This document shows, piece after piece, positions 1 to 6,634 of a stretch of DNA of 6,833 nt (position 1 is the stretch's first letter; every line of letters begins with the position of its first letter). The translations under genes were made by a program, and so were the position numbers. Source of the stretch: Minisyncoccota bacterium. Its GTDB lineage: Bacteria > Patescibacteriota > Minisyncoccia > Moranbacterales > GCA-2747515. The DNA lies in contig CALHMM010000059.1 in assembly GCA_938034715.1 (NCBI GenBank), positions 1 to 6,833 of the forward strand. Direction: 5' to 3'. The notes below the pieces were generated by a model, which was given only the letters and a program-made list of their open reading frames with translations, was not told where the DNA came from and ran no database searches.

Positions 1-545
1 GAAGCACTGAAATGATTCAAATCAACGCGAAAGAGTACCTGCTGTTCAAGGTTCAATCTCTCTGACCGATGTAGCAAGCGAAAAATATTTTGAGGATGTA
101 ATCCGCCTTCGCTGGGATCACTACTCGTACTTTGATACTGTCGGAACCACTTTGAACTCTCAGGTAGATCTCCCTGCAATGTGCGACCTACCTCACCTGT
201 CTGGTAAAAATATGCTCCAGAATTCAACCACCATTCATGATCACCAGATGATTCAGCCTGACCCACTTCTTCTATAGTTTTTACTGTAGAAAAATCTTCG
301 AAATAATCACCAGTCGTAAAGCCTAACGGTTCTACATCGAGATCGTCCGTTGGCTCAATCTCATCAGTGGTATCAAGCTCCACTTCTAGAACATCGGTAG
401 GGGAATTTGCAACACGGTCATCTGATCGATCTACAAAACGCAAAACCAAATTAATCAAAGAATACCCCATAAAAAACAAGAAAACACAACCGCCAAATAT
501 TGCCAAGGTAATGCGTATTTTTTCGAATGTATTACGAGAAATCAT
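1..545 (-). CDS. Membrane-anchored extracytoplasmic protein, partial (C-terminus beyond window edge); possible beta-sandwich glycan-binding or glycan-cleaving domain
   Basis: The minus-strand reading frame stays open from ATG 545 to the window edge (181 codons, no stop), so the C-terminus is missing. Residues about 11-37 form one hydrophobic segment after a short basic N-terminus (MISRNTFEKIR), which fits a signal anchor or uncleaved signal. Residues about 42-73 are an acidic, low-complexity linker rich in Asp, Glu and Thr. From about residue 103 the sequence becomes globular, with WWLNSGAYFYQTGEVGRT and, at 153-176, NIFRLLHRSERLNLEQQVLF. The alternating hydrophobic and aromatic pattern suggests the edge strands of a concanavalin/laminin-G-like beta-sandwich, but no catalytic residues are visible. 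It follows the GT-C gene by 90 bases and has its own -10 element. No Shine-Dalgarno precedes ATG 545. An in-frame ATG at 572 overlaps the -10 and is less likely. Reading frame and anchor are clear; the function is a guess. Confidence 0.82.
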   Translation of the reverse strand, partial: MISRNTFEKIRITLAIFGGCVFLFFMGYSLINLVLRFVDRSDDRVANSPTDVLEVELDTTDEIEPTDDLDVEPLGFTTGDYFEDFSTVKTIEEVGQAESSGDHEWWLNSGAYFYQTGEVGRTLQGDLPESSKWFRQYQSTSSDPSEGGLHPQNIFRLLHRSERLNLEQQVLFRVDLNHFSA

Positions 546-570
546 ACAATGAGGTAATATATACACCCCC

Positions 571-599
571 ATTATAGCAGATAGCACACCGCATTCGAA
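571..599 (-). promoter_or_regulatory. Extended -10 promoter for the gene starting at 545
   Basis: Read on the minus strand, TGCTATAAT is a perfect extended -10, with the TATAAT hexamer at 576-571. The sequence 17 bases upstream, TTCGAA (599-594), is a poor -35 (3 of 6), which an extended -10 can tolerate. The predicted start near 564 gives a leader of about 19 bases without a Shine-Dalgarno. The element implies that the edge gene can be transcribed separately from the operon upstream of it. Confidence 0.55.
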
Positions 600-609
600 T
601 CGGTGCTAT
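581..609. repeat. Imperfect inverted repeat between the GT-C gene and the edge gene
   Basis: On the plus strand, ATAGCACACCG (581-591) pairs with CGGTGCTAT (601-609) if two bases bulge, around a short loop that contains the palindrome ATTCGAAT (593-600). It lies just after the GT-C stop codon and just upstream of, and touching, the promoter of the next gene. It could be a weak terminator for the upstream operon or a protein-binding palindrome. On the minus strand no T-run follows it, so a classic intrinsic terminator is unlikely. Confidence 0.4.
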
Positions 610-635
610 AGATTTTCAAATCATACATATTGAGA

Positions 636-2399
636 TTAACCCTCGATGCCTTGCTGTTCTGATCGCAATCGATCTCCTCCATCACCTCCATAAAAGATCT
701 GATAAACTTCTGCTCGATCATCGGCCGCGTCTGGGATTTCCACTGGATAAAACACGACACCACGTTGTGTAAGCGCTTCTATATCAGGTTGCTGCTTATC
801 AGTCTCGTTGTATACAGTAATGTATTTTCGTTTATTGCGATAAATATTCAAATATTCAATAATGTTTTGCTCATCGTAGGTGAAGGCTCTGCAGCCAGAA
901 TGCCACGACGTCTGCGGCTCTTCTGCACTCCAAACAAAACAATCCTCCCCTTGCGCATGCGCCTTAATTGCTGACCCAGCAGCTACAATTGGCAATCGGT
1001 AATCCGTTTGTACATCATACAAAGCGTTGGTAATCGTGATATTCTGACTGCCAACGTACATACTAAATAAAAACAGTATACCGATACTAACGCGATGCAA
1101 GCGAGGGATAAAAAACCGCACCAGAAGACTCACCGACCAAATTCCAGCAAATACAAAAAGTGCTAGAGGGAAGATAATATAGCGTTCCTCTGCATGAGCG
1201 ATCAGTCCGATAAATACTAAGCTCACCAACCCAATGCTCACGACCCAAAACATCCCTCCAAGTTCTTTGCGTCGGACCACATGTCGTAGATCCGGTTGAA
1301 AGAAAAAGATCGTCAAGATACAAAAGATACCAATCAATGCGAGCGCACCCACAAATGGACCTGACTGCTGCACAGGAAGCCACGCGATATAATCCAGAAG
1401 GCCTTCTCCAAAAAACTCCCTATTTGCAGCATCACCAGCATAAAGCAGTATCCCAAATGGATTACGATTAAAGATCAAAAGTGACTGAATAATATGAGGC
1501 AAAAGTAACACACCAAAAATCATACACGCCTTCAGCGTCGGGTTAAAATAAAACTCCTCAATCTGTGCACGTTTTTTCTTTACAGCAAACGCGCCCTTGG
1601 TTGAAATTTTATGGACATCATTTGATTCTTGCGATACCTGACGTAAATTACTACGACCATACACGCGTAGCAAAAACAGTGCCAACGTACAAATACCAAT
1701 CACAAAAAGATGAAGTGCCACACCATAGCGAACATAAAAAGCAATGATAGCCAGAATGACAGCACCATAAATTGCGTAATTTCGACCGTTACTCAGATAG
1801 TGAGACCAGATACACCACATAACACCCAACAACAAGCCGGTTGAAGCAACATCATTTTGCAAAAGAGGAGCATTCCGTAAAAATAGTGTGGAGCCTCCAA
1901 TTACAGCTGTCGTCGTCATCCCGATCCAGATATTGGTCATGCGAGATACCAATAAAAAGAGAAAAACAGCTGCGCTGCTTGCAAAAAACACACCAAAAAG
2001 TCGCAATGTATCAGGAGAAAATACATCCAAACCAAACCATGATGCAACCTGAGCAATAGCCAAAGAAACTGCTGGCAGACCAATAGGGCGATAAACATAA
2101 AAACTTTCGTCTGGTGTTCCTTGTACCCAACCACGCGCCTTTAGTGCATAAACACTCTCGTCCCAGTCAAGAGTTTGTGAGGTATCAAGTCCCCAAACAA
2201 CGACAAACATACCGATCGCGATAACACTCACCAAAAAACCGACAACGATCGATCGCGTACGTTTCCGATTCTGCAGCAAACCACTCCACAATTGAGTATC
2301 TTTTTTCTCTGGAGACACCTTTTCAGGTACGATAACTTTCTTCACATTTTTTTTGTGAGAGCTAGACATTTTTGACGCCTTTTTTTTCCTTTTTGCCAT
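636..2399 (-). CDS. Multi-pass GT-C glycosyltransferase, PMT/ArnT-like (dolichyl-phosphate-mannose mannosyltransferase superfamily)
   Basis: This 587-residue protein has about 11-12 predicted membrane helices between residues 48 and 455. A Lys-rich cytoplasmic N-terminus (1-47) precedes them and a soluble tail of about 130 residues follows. Right after the first helix comes LDWDESVYALKARG with the acidic pair D80-E81, the signature of the first external loop of GT-C enzymes, which holds the catalytic acid. Further family-like features are PLLQNDVAS (D183) and AHAEERYIIFPLALF (401-415), the E-R-Y segment before a late helix. Known members move a sugar from a polyprenyl-phosphate donor to lipid, glycan or protein outside the membrane; donor and acceptor cannot be read here. 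The tail holds C487 and C503, a possible disulfide. ATG 2399 lies four bases after the deacetylase stop, so the two genes are probably translationally coupled. A second ATG (2369, residue 11) is possible. The stop is TAA at 636-638. Family is confident, substrate unknown. Confidence 0.9.
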   Translation of the reverse strand: MAKRKKKASKMSSSHKKNVKKVIVPEKVSPEKKDTQLWSGLLQNRKRTRSIVVGFLVSVIAIGMFVVVWGLDTSQTLDWDESVYALKARGWVQGTPDESFYVYRPIGLPAVSLAIAQVASWFGLDVFSPDTLRLFGVFFASSAAVFLFLLVSRMTNIWIGMTTTAVIGGSTLFLRNAPLLQNDVASTGLLLGVMWCIWSHYLSNGRNYAIYGAVILAIIAFYVRYGVALHLFVIGICTLALFLLRVYGRSNLRQVSQESNDVHKISTKGAFAVKKKRAQIEEFYFNPTLKACMIFGVLLLPHIIQSLLIFNRNPFGILLYAGDAANREFFGEGLLDYIAWLPVQQSGPFVGALALIGIFCILTIFFFQPDLRHVVRRKELGGMFWVVSIGLVSLVFIGLIAHAEERYIIFPLALFVFAGIWSVSLLVRFFIPRLHRVSIGILFLFSMYVGSQNITITNALYDVQTDYRLPIVAAGSAIKAHAQGEDCFVWSAEEPQTSWHSGCRAFTYDEQNIIEYLNIYRNKRKYITVYNETDKQQPDIEALTQRGVVFYPVEIPDAADDRAEVYQIFYGGDGGDRLRSEQQGIEG

Positions 2400-2403
2400 A
2401 AAA

Positions 2404-4185
2404 TTACTCTACAGAAGTTAATGGTTGCAGTATCACTGATGCATTATCAGCAGGAATCGCACGATACGACATCAGTCGGACAATGCCTTTTTCATCATCA
2501 GTCTCAGATAGCACATCACCAGATGTACGCTCCAGTAATCGTGTCAAAACGTTACCCTCAGATGCAGCCACACTTCCATCATGTACTTCGACACTCACCG
2601 TACCAGGAGAAAGAGGTACTAACAATTCATCTACAGAAAATGACAGTTCGGTTTTTCCAATCCTGCAAAATCCACCGTCCAGTGAAACACCAGCACTAAT
2701 CTCAATCGGGCCACGCGTAGTCGCATCCTCATAAAAAGCAGTTACCAAGTCACTGCGTATACCTGGAGCGACAACATACATCCTTTCTCTTTCATAAACA
2801 CAAGCCACACCACCCTCGGCAAGATCACCGTGTGTTCGCAATATGATCTTCTCGCCTTGATCCCAGTAAAGGTCGAGATCAAACTGATAGTCCTTCCACA
2901 ATCCTGCTCCATCCAAAAATGAAACCGCCTTTGGATGAATCTGACTCGTTTCCATCACAATCCCATCTCCATCATGACGCATCACACCGCTTGGCGCGAT
3001 CCATCCTACATAATTCTCCATATCAGCTTGATATGGCAAATCCTTATCCATACCACCTTCCAAAACTGCAAGCAACTCTGACGCACTCCATAGTGGATTG
3101 ACGTCAATACGCTCAACCAGAAAATCACTTGCATCTGCGTAGTTTGCACTTAATCCATGACCACGAAAGGTACCGATACGCACTTGCGAAAACCCCAAGT
3201 CATGAATGGCCTGTGCCTCTTTCAAAACAATGTCTTGCGCACCCTCAAAATTGTAATTAGTATTTCCATAATTTCCAAATGGAAAAGCAATAGTTGTCAC
3301 ACCCTTCCCTGTAAGGGCTTTTATGCTCGTATCAGCCTTTTGCAAGTCTTCTCGAACACGCAAACCAAACTCCCCCTCAGTCTCTACTCGATTCAAATCA
3401 TCACGCCACAATAAATTTGCCAAAAATATACCATCGGACTCCCCGTCAGCTTCCGTTTTGAAAAATGAGTGTCCATCCCATGTGTGCGATTCAATATCCC
3501 AACGACCCGAATCTCGCATACGCTCAATATGACGACGATTCAGATAATACGGCGAAATTTCTTCGTGATCGATTGAGTACTGGGGCAAAGTAAACATCAC
3601 CGCGCTATAGTTAAAACGCTCTAAAAGTGGATCAACAGGATAGTAACTATCTTTACGACCATCATCAAATGTTAAGAGGAAAGACTTTTCTGGCAAATCG
3701 ATCTCTCCCAATCGAAAAGCACGAAACTGATCCATTGTAATCGTCTGCCATCCAGACATTTTAAGTGCGGATAAATGATCTTCAAAGTTCTCACGATGCA
3801 GATTGTAGGCGTCAGGACGTGCCATCACACCATGATACATAACAATCGGCACGCTGCTAGCAACACCAGACTGACCCAATGCAGGAGAAAAAGTTTCAGC
3901 ATAGACAAAACGATTCTGGATTTTTTTGTAATAATGCTCGAAAAGCAACGAATACGAACCGTGCTCACGCGTCACACTCTTATATGGGAAAATTGCAAGA
4001 AAAAACAGCAGCACAAAAACAGCAGCAAAAGAAATCTTCACTTTGTGCAAAGAAAAATCAGTGACCTGCACACGAGGACTCTTTGCAAAAGGATTAACCA
4101 AGGTAACTTTTTTACGTTCTTGATCCTTCTTTACGACTGCATCTCTCGACACGTCTTTAGTTGTAGATTTCTTCTGTGATGACAT
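2404..4185 (-). CDS. Membrane-anchored polysaccharide N-deacetylase (NodB/PgaB type, carbohydrate esterase 4-like) with C-terminal beta-rich domain
   Basis: Numbering is from ATG 4185 (593 residues). An in-frame TTG at 4224 would add 13 residues, but it overlaps a likely promoter. A Lys-rich cytoplasmic tail (1-46) is followed by one membrane anchor (about 50-67), placing the enzyme outside the membrane. The NodB domain (about 112-375) shows PIVMYHGV, TFDDG (172-176; D174 as candidate base, D175 as metal ligand), SHTWDGH with H234 and H239 as metal ligands, and AFPFGNYG (300-307). The five-residue His spacing resembles PgaB, the poly-beta-1,6-GlcNAc deacetylase. Residues about 390-577 form a beta-rich module (GLWKDYQFDLDLYWDQGEK and onward) resembling laminin-G/concanavalin sandwiches. 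It contains the only two cysteines, C462 and C507, a possible disulfide. It lies between the polymer synthase and the GT-C gene, as expected for an enzyme that modifies the synthase's product. The NodB assignment is strong; the actual substrate and the role of the C-terminal domain are inferred. Confidence 0.92.
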   Translation of the reverse strand: MSSQKKSTTKDVSRDAVVKKDQERKKVTLVNPFAKSPRVQVTDFSLHKVKISFAAVFVLLFFLAIFPYKSVTREHGSYSLLFEHYYKKIQNRFVYAETFSPALGQSGVASSVPIVMYHGVMARPDAYNLHRENFEDHLSALKMSGWQTITMDQFRAFRLGEIDLPEKSFLLTFDDGRKDSYYPVDPLLERFNYSAVMFTLPQYSIDHEEISPYYLNRRHIERMRDSGRWDIESHTWDGHSFFKTEADGESDGIFLANLLWRDDLNRVETEGEFGLRVREDLQKADTSIKALTGKGVTTIAFPFGNYGNTNYNFEGAQDIVLKEAQAIHDLGFSQVRIGTFRGHGLSANYADASDFLVERIDVNPLWSASELLAVLEGGMDKDLPYQADMENYVGWIAPSGVMRHDGDGIVMETSQIHPKAVSFLDGAGLWKDYQFDLDLYWDQGEKIILRTHGDLAEGGVACVYERERMYVVAPGIRSDLVTAFYEDATTRGPIEISAGVSLDGGFCRIGKTELSFSVDELLVPLSPGTVSVEVHDGSVAASEGNVLTRLLERTSGDVLSETDDEKGIVRLMSYRAIPADNASVILQPLTSVE

Positions 4186-4195
4186 AATATTTTCA

Positions 4196-4224
4196 GATAT
4201 AACACGCTCAATATACTCGTTCAA
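4196..4224 (-). promoter_or_regulatory. Possible internal promoter before the deacetylase gene
   Basis: On the minus strand, TTGAAC (4224-4219), a 17-base spacer and TATATC (4201-4196) form a plausible sigma70-type promoter. TG one base before the -10 extends it. Transcription would start near 4189, about four bases before ATG 4185, giving an almost leaderless message. This overlap is a reason to prefer ATG 4185 over TTG 4224 as the start. Each hexamer matches only 4 of 6 consensus bases, so it is tentative. Confidence 0.35.
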
Positions 4225-4274
4225 TAATAAAAATGTATTTGCGAAAGAGGTATGGTGCTGATGTTAAAAAATTC

Positions 4275-6092
4275 CTATCGCGTTCCCCATTTAGGATCGC
4301 GTATATTGAGAATAGCCCACGGCAACTGCCAGATAAGCAAAATTGTATACACGAAACTAAAAACAACCCCATACATCCACTTATCATCTCGCGCGTAGAT
4401 GTAATAGTATAGTCCGTACACAAAAGCCATCAGTAGCAACCCTCCAAGGTAATAAAACGGGACGCCACCCTCCTGGATTGGATAAACAATCAAAGCGCGG
4501 ACAACAACAATAGGTGCAAGTAGTGGAAGGATAAGTCCTACGTAATGAGAAAGAGACATGATAATGTGCCGCTTCCACATAAATTTCGATGCAAGAAGTG
4601 TTTCACGTGTCCATGACTTCTTCCACCGCATCTGTTGTTTGATGAACTGTTTAAATGTATCTGGTGCAAAAGTATGGGATATAGCATCTGGAGCAAAAAG
4701 ACAAGAATACCCTTTTTTAAGTACAAAGTTTGTCAAACTACGATCATCGCCATACGTACATCGTACACCGAGGAATCGTTGATCGAGAAACTCATCCATC
4801 ACATCAACGATATACTCACGACGATAAGCAGCACAACACCCACTACAACACGTCACACTTCCAAAAATAGCCTCAGCCGACTTATGCGCTTTAAATGCAA
4901 CAAAATATCGTACCTCTTGCATCTTCGTCAAATAATTTTTTTCAGCATTTGCGACGTATGCTTGACCAGCTACAGCACCCACTTGCGGATCGACGAAATA
5001 CTTTACCAAATTCTTTACAGTGTCTTCTTGCACAAAACTATCCGAATCAATAAACACCATAATATCCTTATCTGAACGTTTTATGGTTTCTGCCATCCCA
5101 TCGCGCTTACCACGATTTTCCTTCCAATCCACGATCTCTACATGGACACCATACTCGTCCTGAGCAATGCGCTTTCCATACTTCATCTCCTCTAATGTAT
5201 TATCCGTAGAGCCATCATTGACCACGATAATATCAAACTTATCCTTAGGATAATCCGAAGCAGCAATCCGCACAATTGTCTCACGAATATTTTCTTCCTC
5301 ATTAAGACAAGGGATGCCAAACGTTGCAGTCGGTAAATTTTCTAGCGTATACGCGTCCTCAGACGCAATCTGTGGCTTATAAAAATATGCAATCAAAAGC
5401 CGACTCAAAACGTATCCAGTCACAGCAAAACTATACAACACGAAAAACCAGTCGTCCGTAGCAAAACCCTGCGCATGCTCAACCTTTACAACCATAATTG
5501 CATATACCAAAATAGCAAAAATGCTACCAATAAGCACATTACGAAAAAGTGAATCATTCTCCGTCGAAGAGACATCGTATTTATCTACAATTGTTCCACT
5601 GATCGGAGCTTCATCTGGGTGAATTGCCTCTGAGAGCTTTTTTGGCTCAGCAAAAATCTGCCTTGCAGAAGCAGCGGCAGATGTGGCGATACGGGATTGC
5701 ATCATCACTTCACTAATCTTTGCTGTCAAAACTCTCTCTTTCGCCTTTACAACTTCCCTTCTCTTTGGGGAAATTACTTTTTTCTTTTTAGGTTTTACAG
5801 AAGCTTTTTGAACATGTTTCTTAGCTTTATTTCTAGTTTTTTTCTTACCGGTCATGCGCGCGTCATTTTTTTCCTCGAGAATTTGATTATCCTCTACTTT
5901 ACTTGTTTTATGATCATTTTGCAATGATGGCAAAGCTGATACATCAGCATTAATGGACTTTACAGATAACTCTCCATCAACAGATCTTTGGAGTCCCTTT
6001 TGTGCAGCTAAAAGCGAACTCTCAATAAGAGCTGGAGAAGTCAGTGACATCGTATTCGATGCCATCTTCCATATTTTTTTTATAAAAACCAT
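4275..6092 (-). CDS. Processive family-2 glycosyltransferase, hyaluronan/chitin/PNAG synthase-like, with long Lys-rich N-terminal extension
   Basis: This 605-residue protein carries all the hallmarks of processive membrane GT2 synthases, which polymerise UDP-sugars in the cytosol and extrude the chain. The motifs are PCLNEEENI (261-269), VNDGSTD (291-297), GKRDGM (328-333), IDSDS (348-352; DxD nucleotide and metal site), CCSGCCAAYRRE (415-426; acceptor region), FLGVRCTYGDDR (440-451; GDD catalytic base) and QQMRW (486-490; QxxRW). Two helices (about 184-202, 214-237) precede the catalytic domain and three or more follow (about 511-592). The C-terminus KWGTR resembles HasA- and NodC-type synthases. 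The FLG-GDDR-LTN block is closest, by eye, to class I hyaluronan synthase. Residues 1-180 are unusual: hydrophilic, probably disordered and very Lys-rich at 82-125. ATG 6092 has no Shine-Dalgarno; ATG 6065 or 6050 could be the real start. It is the first gene of the leftward operon. Enzyme class is very secure; the polymer is not. Confidence 0.95.
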   Translation of the reverse strand: MVFIKKIWKMASNTMSLTSPALIESSLLAAQKGLQRSVDGELSVKSINADVSALPSLQNDHKTSKVEDNQILEEKNDARMTGKKKTRNKAKKHVQKASVKPKKKKVISPKRREVVKAKERVLTAKISEVMMQSRIATSAAASARQIFAEPKKLSEAIHPDEAPISGTIVDKYDVSSTENDSLFRNVLIGSIFAILVYAIMVVKVEHAQGFATDDWFFVLYSFAVTGYVLSRLLIAYFYKPQIASEDAYTLENLPTATFGIPCLNEEENIRETIVRIAASDYPKDKFDIIVVNDGSTDNTLEEMKYGKRIAQDEYGVHVEIVDWKENRGKRDGMAETIKRSDKDIMVFIDSDSFVQEDTVKNLVKYFVDPQVGAVAGQAYVANAEKNYLTKMQEVRYFVAFKAHKSAEAIFGSVTCCSGCCAAYRREYIVDVMDEFLDQRFLGVRCTYGDDRSLTNFVLKKGYSCLFAPDAISHTFAPDTFKQFIKQQMRWKKSWTRETLLASKFMWKRHIIMSLSHYVGLILPLLAPIVVVRALIVYPIQEGGVPFYYLGGLLLMAFVYGLYYYIYARDDKWMYGVVFSFVYTILLIWQLPWAILNIRDPKWGTR

Positions 6093-6204
6093 TTTTTAGC
6101 GTAACAAAAATTACAGCACAGATATTCTACAAAAAGAAAAATAACTGATCACAAAAATCAATCAAACCTACCAGCTATCGACAGATAAAAAGGTAAAACG
6201 ATAA
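6093..6204 (-). other. Putative 5' leader of the synthase mRNA
   Basis: If transcription starts at the promoter at 6211-6239, the synthase message carries a leader of about 112 bases, much longer than those predicted for the other genes here. It is U-rich and I see no recognisable riboswitch or stable hairpin, only a short inverted repeat TATCTGTCGATA near 6176-6187. There is no Shine-Dalgarno before ATG 6092. Confidence 0.35.
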
Positions 6205-6210
6205 CAACGA

Positions 6211-6239
6211 AACATATCATACATTAACATTTTTGTCAA
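6211..6239 (-). promoter_or_regulatory. Main sigma70-type promoter of the leftward polysaccharide operon
   Basis: Read on the minus strand, a perfect -35 TTGACA (6239-6234) is followed by a 17-base spacer and -10 TATGTT (6216-6211; 4 of 6), with an upstream TG one base before it making an extended -10. This is the best-formed complete promoter in the window. It points at the synthase gene, and the predicted start is near 6204. TTTTGT (6231-6236) and ACAAAA (6247-6252) form a 6-base inverted repeat across the -35, a possible operator. Confidence 0.65.
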
Positions 6240-6293
6240 TGTCTTAACAAAATATATACAATGATGCAGAAAATACTTTCTTACTAACGATAT

Positions 6294-6322
6294 TTGACAA
6301 AATAATAAAAAAATGAAAGAAT
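6294..6322 (+). promoter_or_regulatory. Possible divergent promoter for the rightward small ORF
   Basis: A perfect -35 TTGACA (6294-6299), a 17-base spacer and a weak -10 AAGAAT (6317-6322; 4 of 6) point right. The inverted repeat CGATAT (6288-6293) and ATATCG (6321-6326) brackets the element. The predicted start near 6329 gives a leader of about 42 bases to ATG 6371. The poor -10 makes it tentative. It lies back to back with the leftward promoter, 54 bases between the two -35 hexamers. Confidence 0.4.
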
Positions 6323-6358
6323 ATCGATACAACAAACCTAGATCATACAACCGCAATC

Positions 6359-6364
6359 AGAGGA
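6359..6364 (+). promoter_or_regulatory. Shine-Dalgarno for the 72-codon ORF
   Basis: AGAGGA lies six bases before ATG 6371, an ideal spacing. It is the only convincing Shine-Dalgarno I find in the window and is the main reason to treat the small ORF as a real gene. Confidence 0.55.
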
Positions 6365-6370
6365 CTTCGT

Positions 6371-6589
6371 ATGTACATTGCATCATTGAAATTACCAAAC
6401 ACGGCATTGCACCCCGTTCCAGTTACAGTCATCGAATCTGGTGACCTTCCTCAGACTATAAGAAAATCAATTGTAGTCACGAAGAACTTTGACGGAGTAG
6501 ACCAATACCCGATAATGCGCAAAGGTGGCCAAGTGATACTTTGCACCGAGCACTCTATAGATACACAAATAAGTGCCATATACAATTAA
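6371..6589 (+). CDS. Small hypothetical protein, 72 residues, unrecognised
   Basis: I do not recognise this protein. It starts MYIASLKLPNTALHPVPV and ends with TEHSIDTQISAIYN; the stop is TAA. It is hydrophilic with alternating hydrophobic residues (VTVIESG, SIVVTKNF, GGQVILCTE), suggesting a small beta-rich cytoplasmic domain. It has no membrane segment or signal peptide, and a single cysteine. Support for coding: a Shine-Dalgarno at the right distance, a possible promoter upstream, an intrinsic terminator shortly downstream, and a clear rise in G+C over the A+T-rich flank before it. It sits alone between the divergent promoter region and the dehydrogenase gene. It might be a regulator or small accessory protein of the locus, or a remnant of a longer gene; nothing in the sequence decides. 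Confidence 0.5.
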   Translation: MYIASLKLPNTALHPVPVTVIESGDLPQTIRKSIVVTKNFDGVDQYPIMRKGGQVILCTEHSIDTQISAIYN

Positions 6590-6595
6590 AAGTCT

Positions 6596-6604
6596 TGATA
6601 TAAT
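6596..6604 (+). promoter_or_regulatory. Extended -10 promoter element upstream of the terminator and dehydrogenase
   Basis: TGATATAAT is a perfect extended -10, with TATAAT at 6599-6604, just after the small ORF's stop. No good -35 lies 17 bases upstream (CCATAT). Predicted transcription starts near 6611, only about 25 bases before the terminator hairpin, so most transcripts from here would be short unless the hairpin is read through. Confidence 0.45.
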
Positions 6605-6634
6605 AAAAAGACGATCACTAGCACCAAAATTAGC

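Noticed and set aside
581..611. Hairpin after the GT-C gene as an intrinsic terminator
   Set aside because: On the coding (minus) strand no T-run follows the stem, and the stem needs a two-base bulge; kept only as an inverted repeat.
2340..2400. A-run near the GT-C start as a programmed frameshift site
   Set aside because: The eight-A run is simply the coding of Lys-rich residues in an intact frame; no alternative frame product of note follows.
3775..4179. 134-codon plus-strand ORF opposite the deacetylase N-terminus
   Set aside because: It is antisense to a well-supported gene and its translation shows only the composition expected from the reverse of Lys-rich codons.
4186..4224. TTG at 4224 as the deacetylase start (adds 13 residues)
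   Set aside because: It is a non-ATG codon without a Shine-Dalgarno and overlaps a likely -35; ATG 4185 opens directly with the Lys-rich tail seen in the neighbouring proteins. It is not excluded.
4635..5075. 146-codon plus-strand ORF opposite the synthase catalytic domain
   Set aside because: It lies antisense to the conserved GT2 motifs, has no recognisable domain and no ribosome site.
636..6092. Alternative genetic code with UGA as glycine (as in Gracilibacteria)
   Set aside because: The three full-length genes contain no in-frame TGA and end at TAA or TAG with sensible C-termini, as expected for the standard code.
6168..6356. 62-codon minus-strand ORF upstream of the synthase
   Set aside because: It runs through both promoter elements, has an A+T-rich random-looking composition with many Phe, Leu and Tyr, and no ribosome site.
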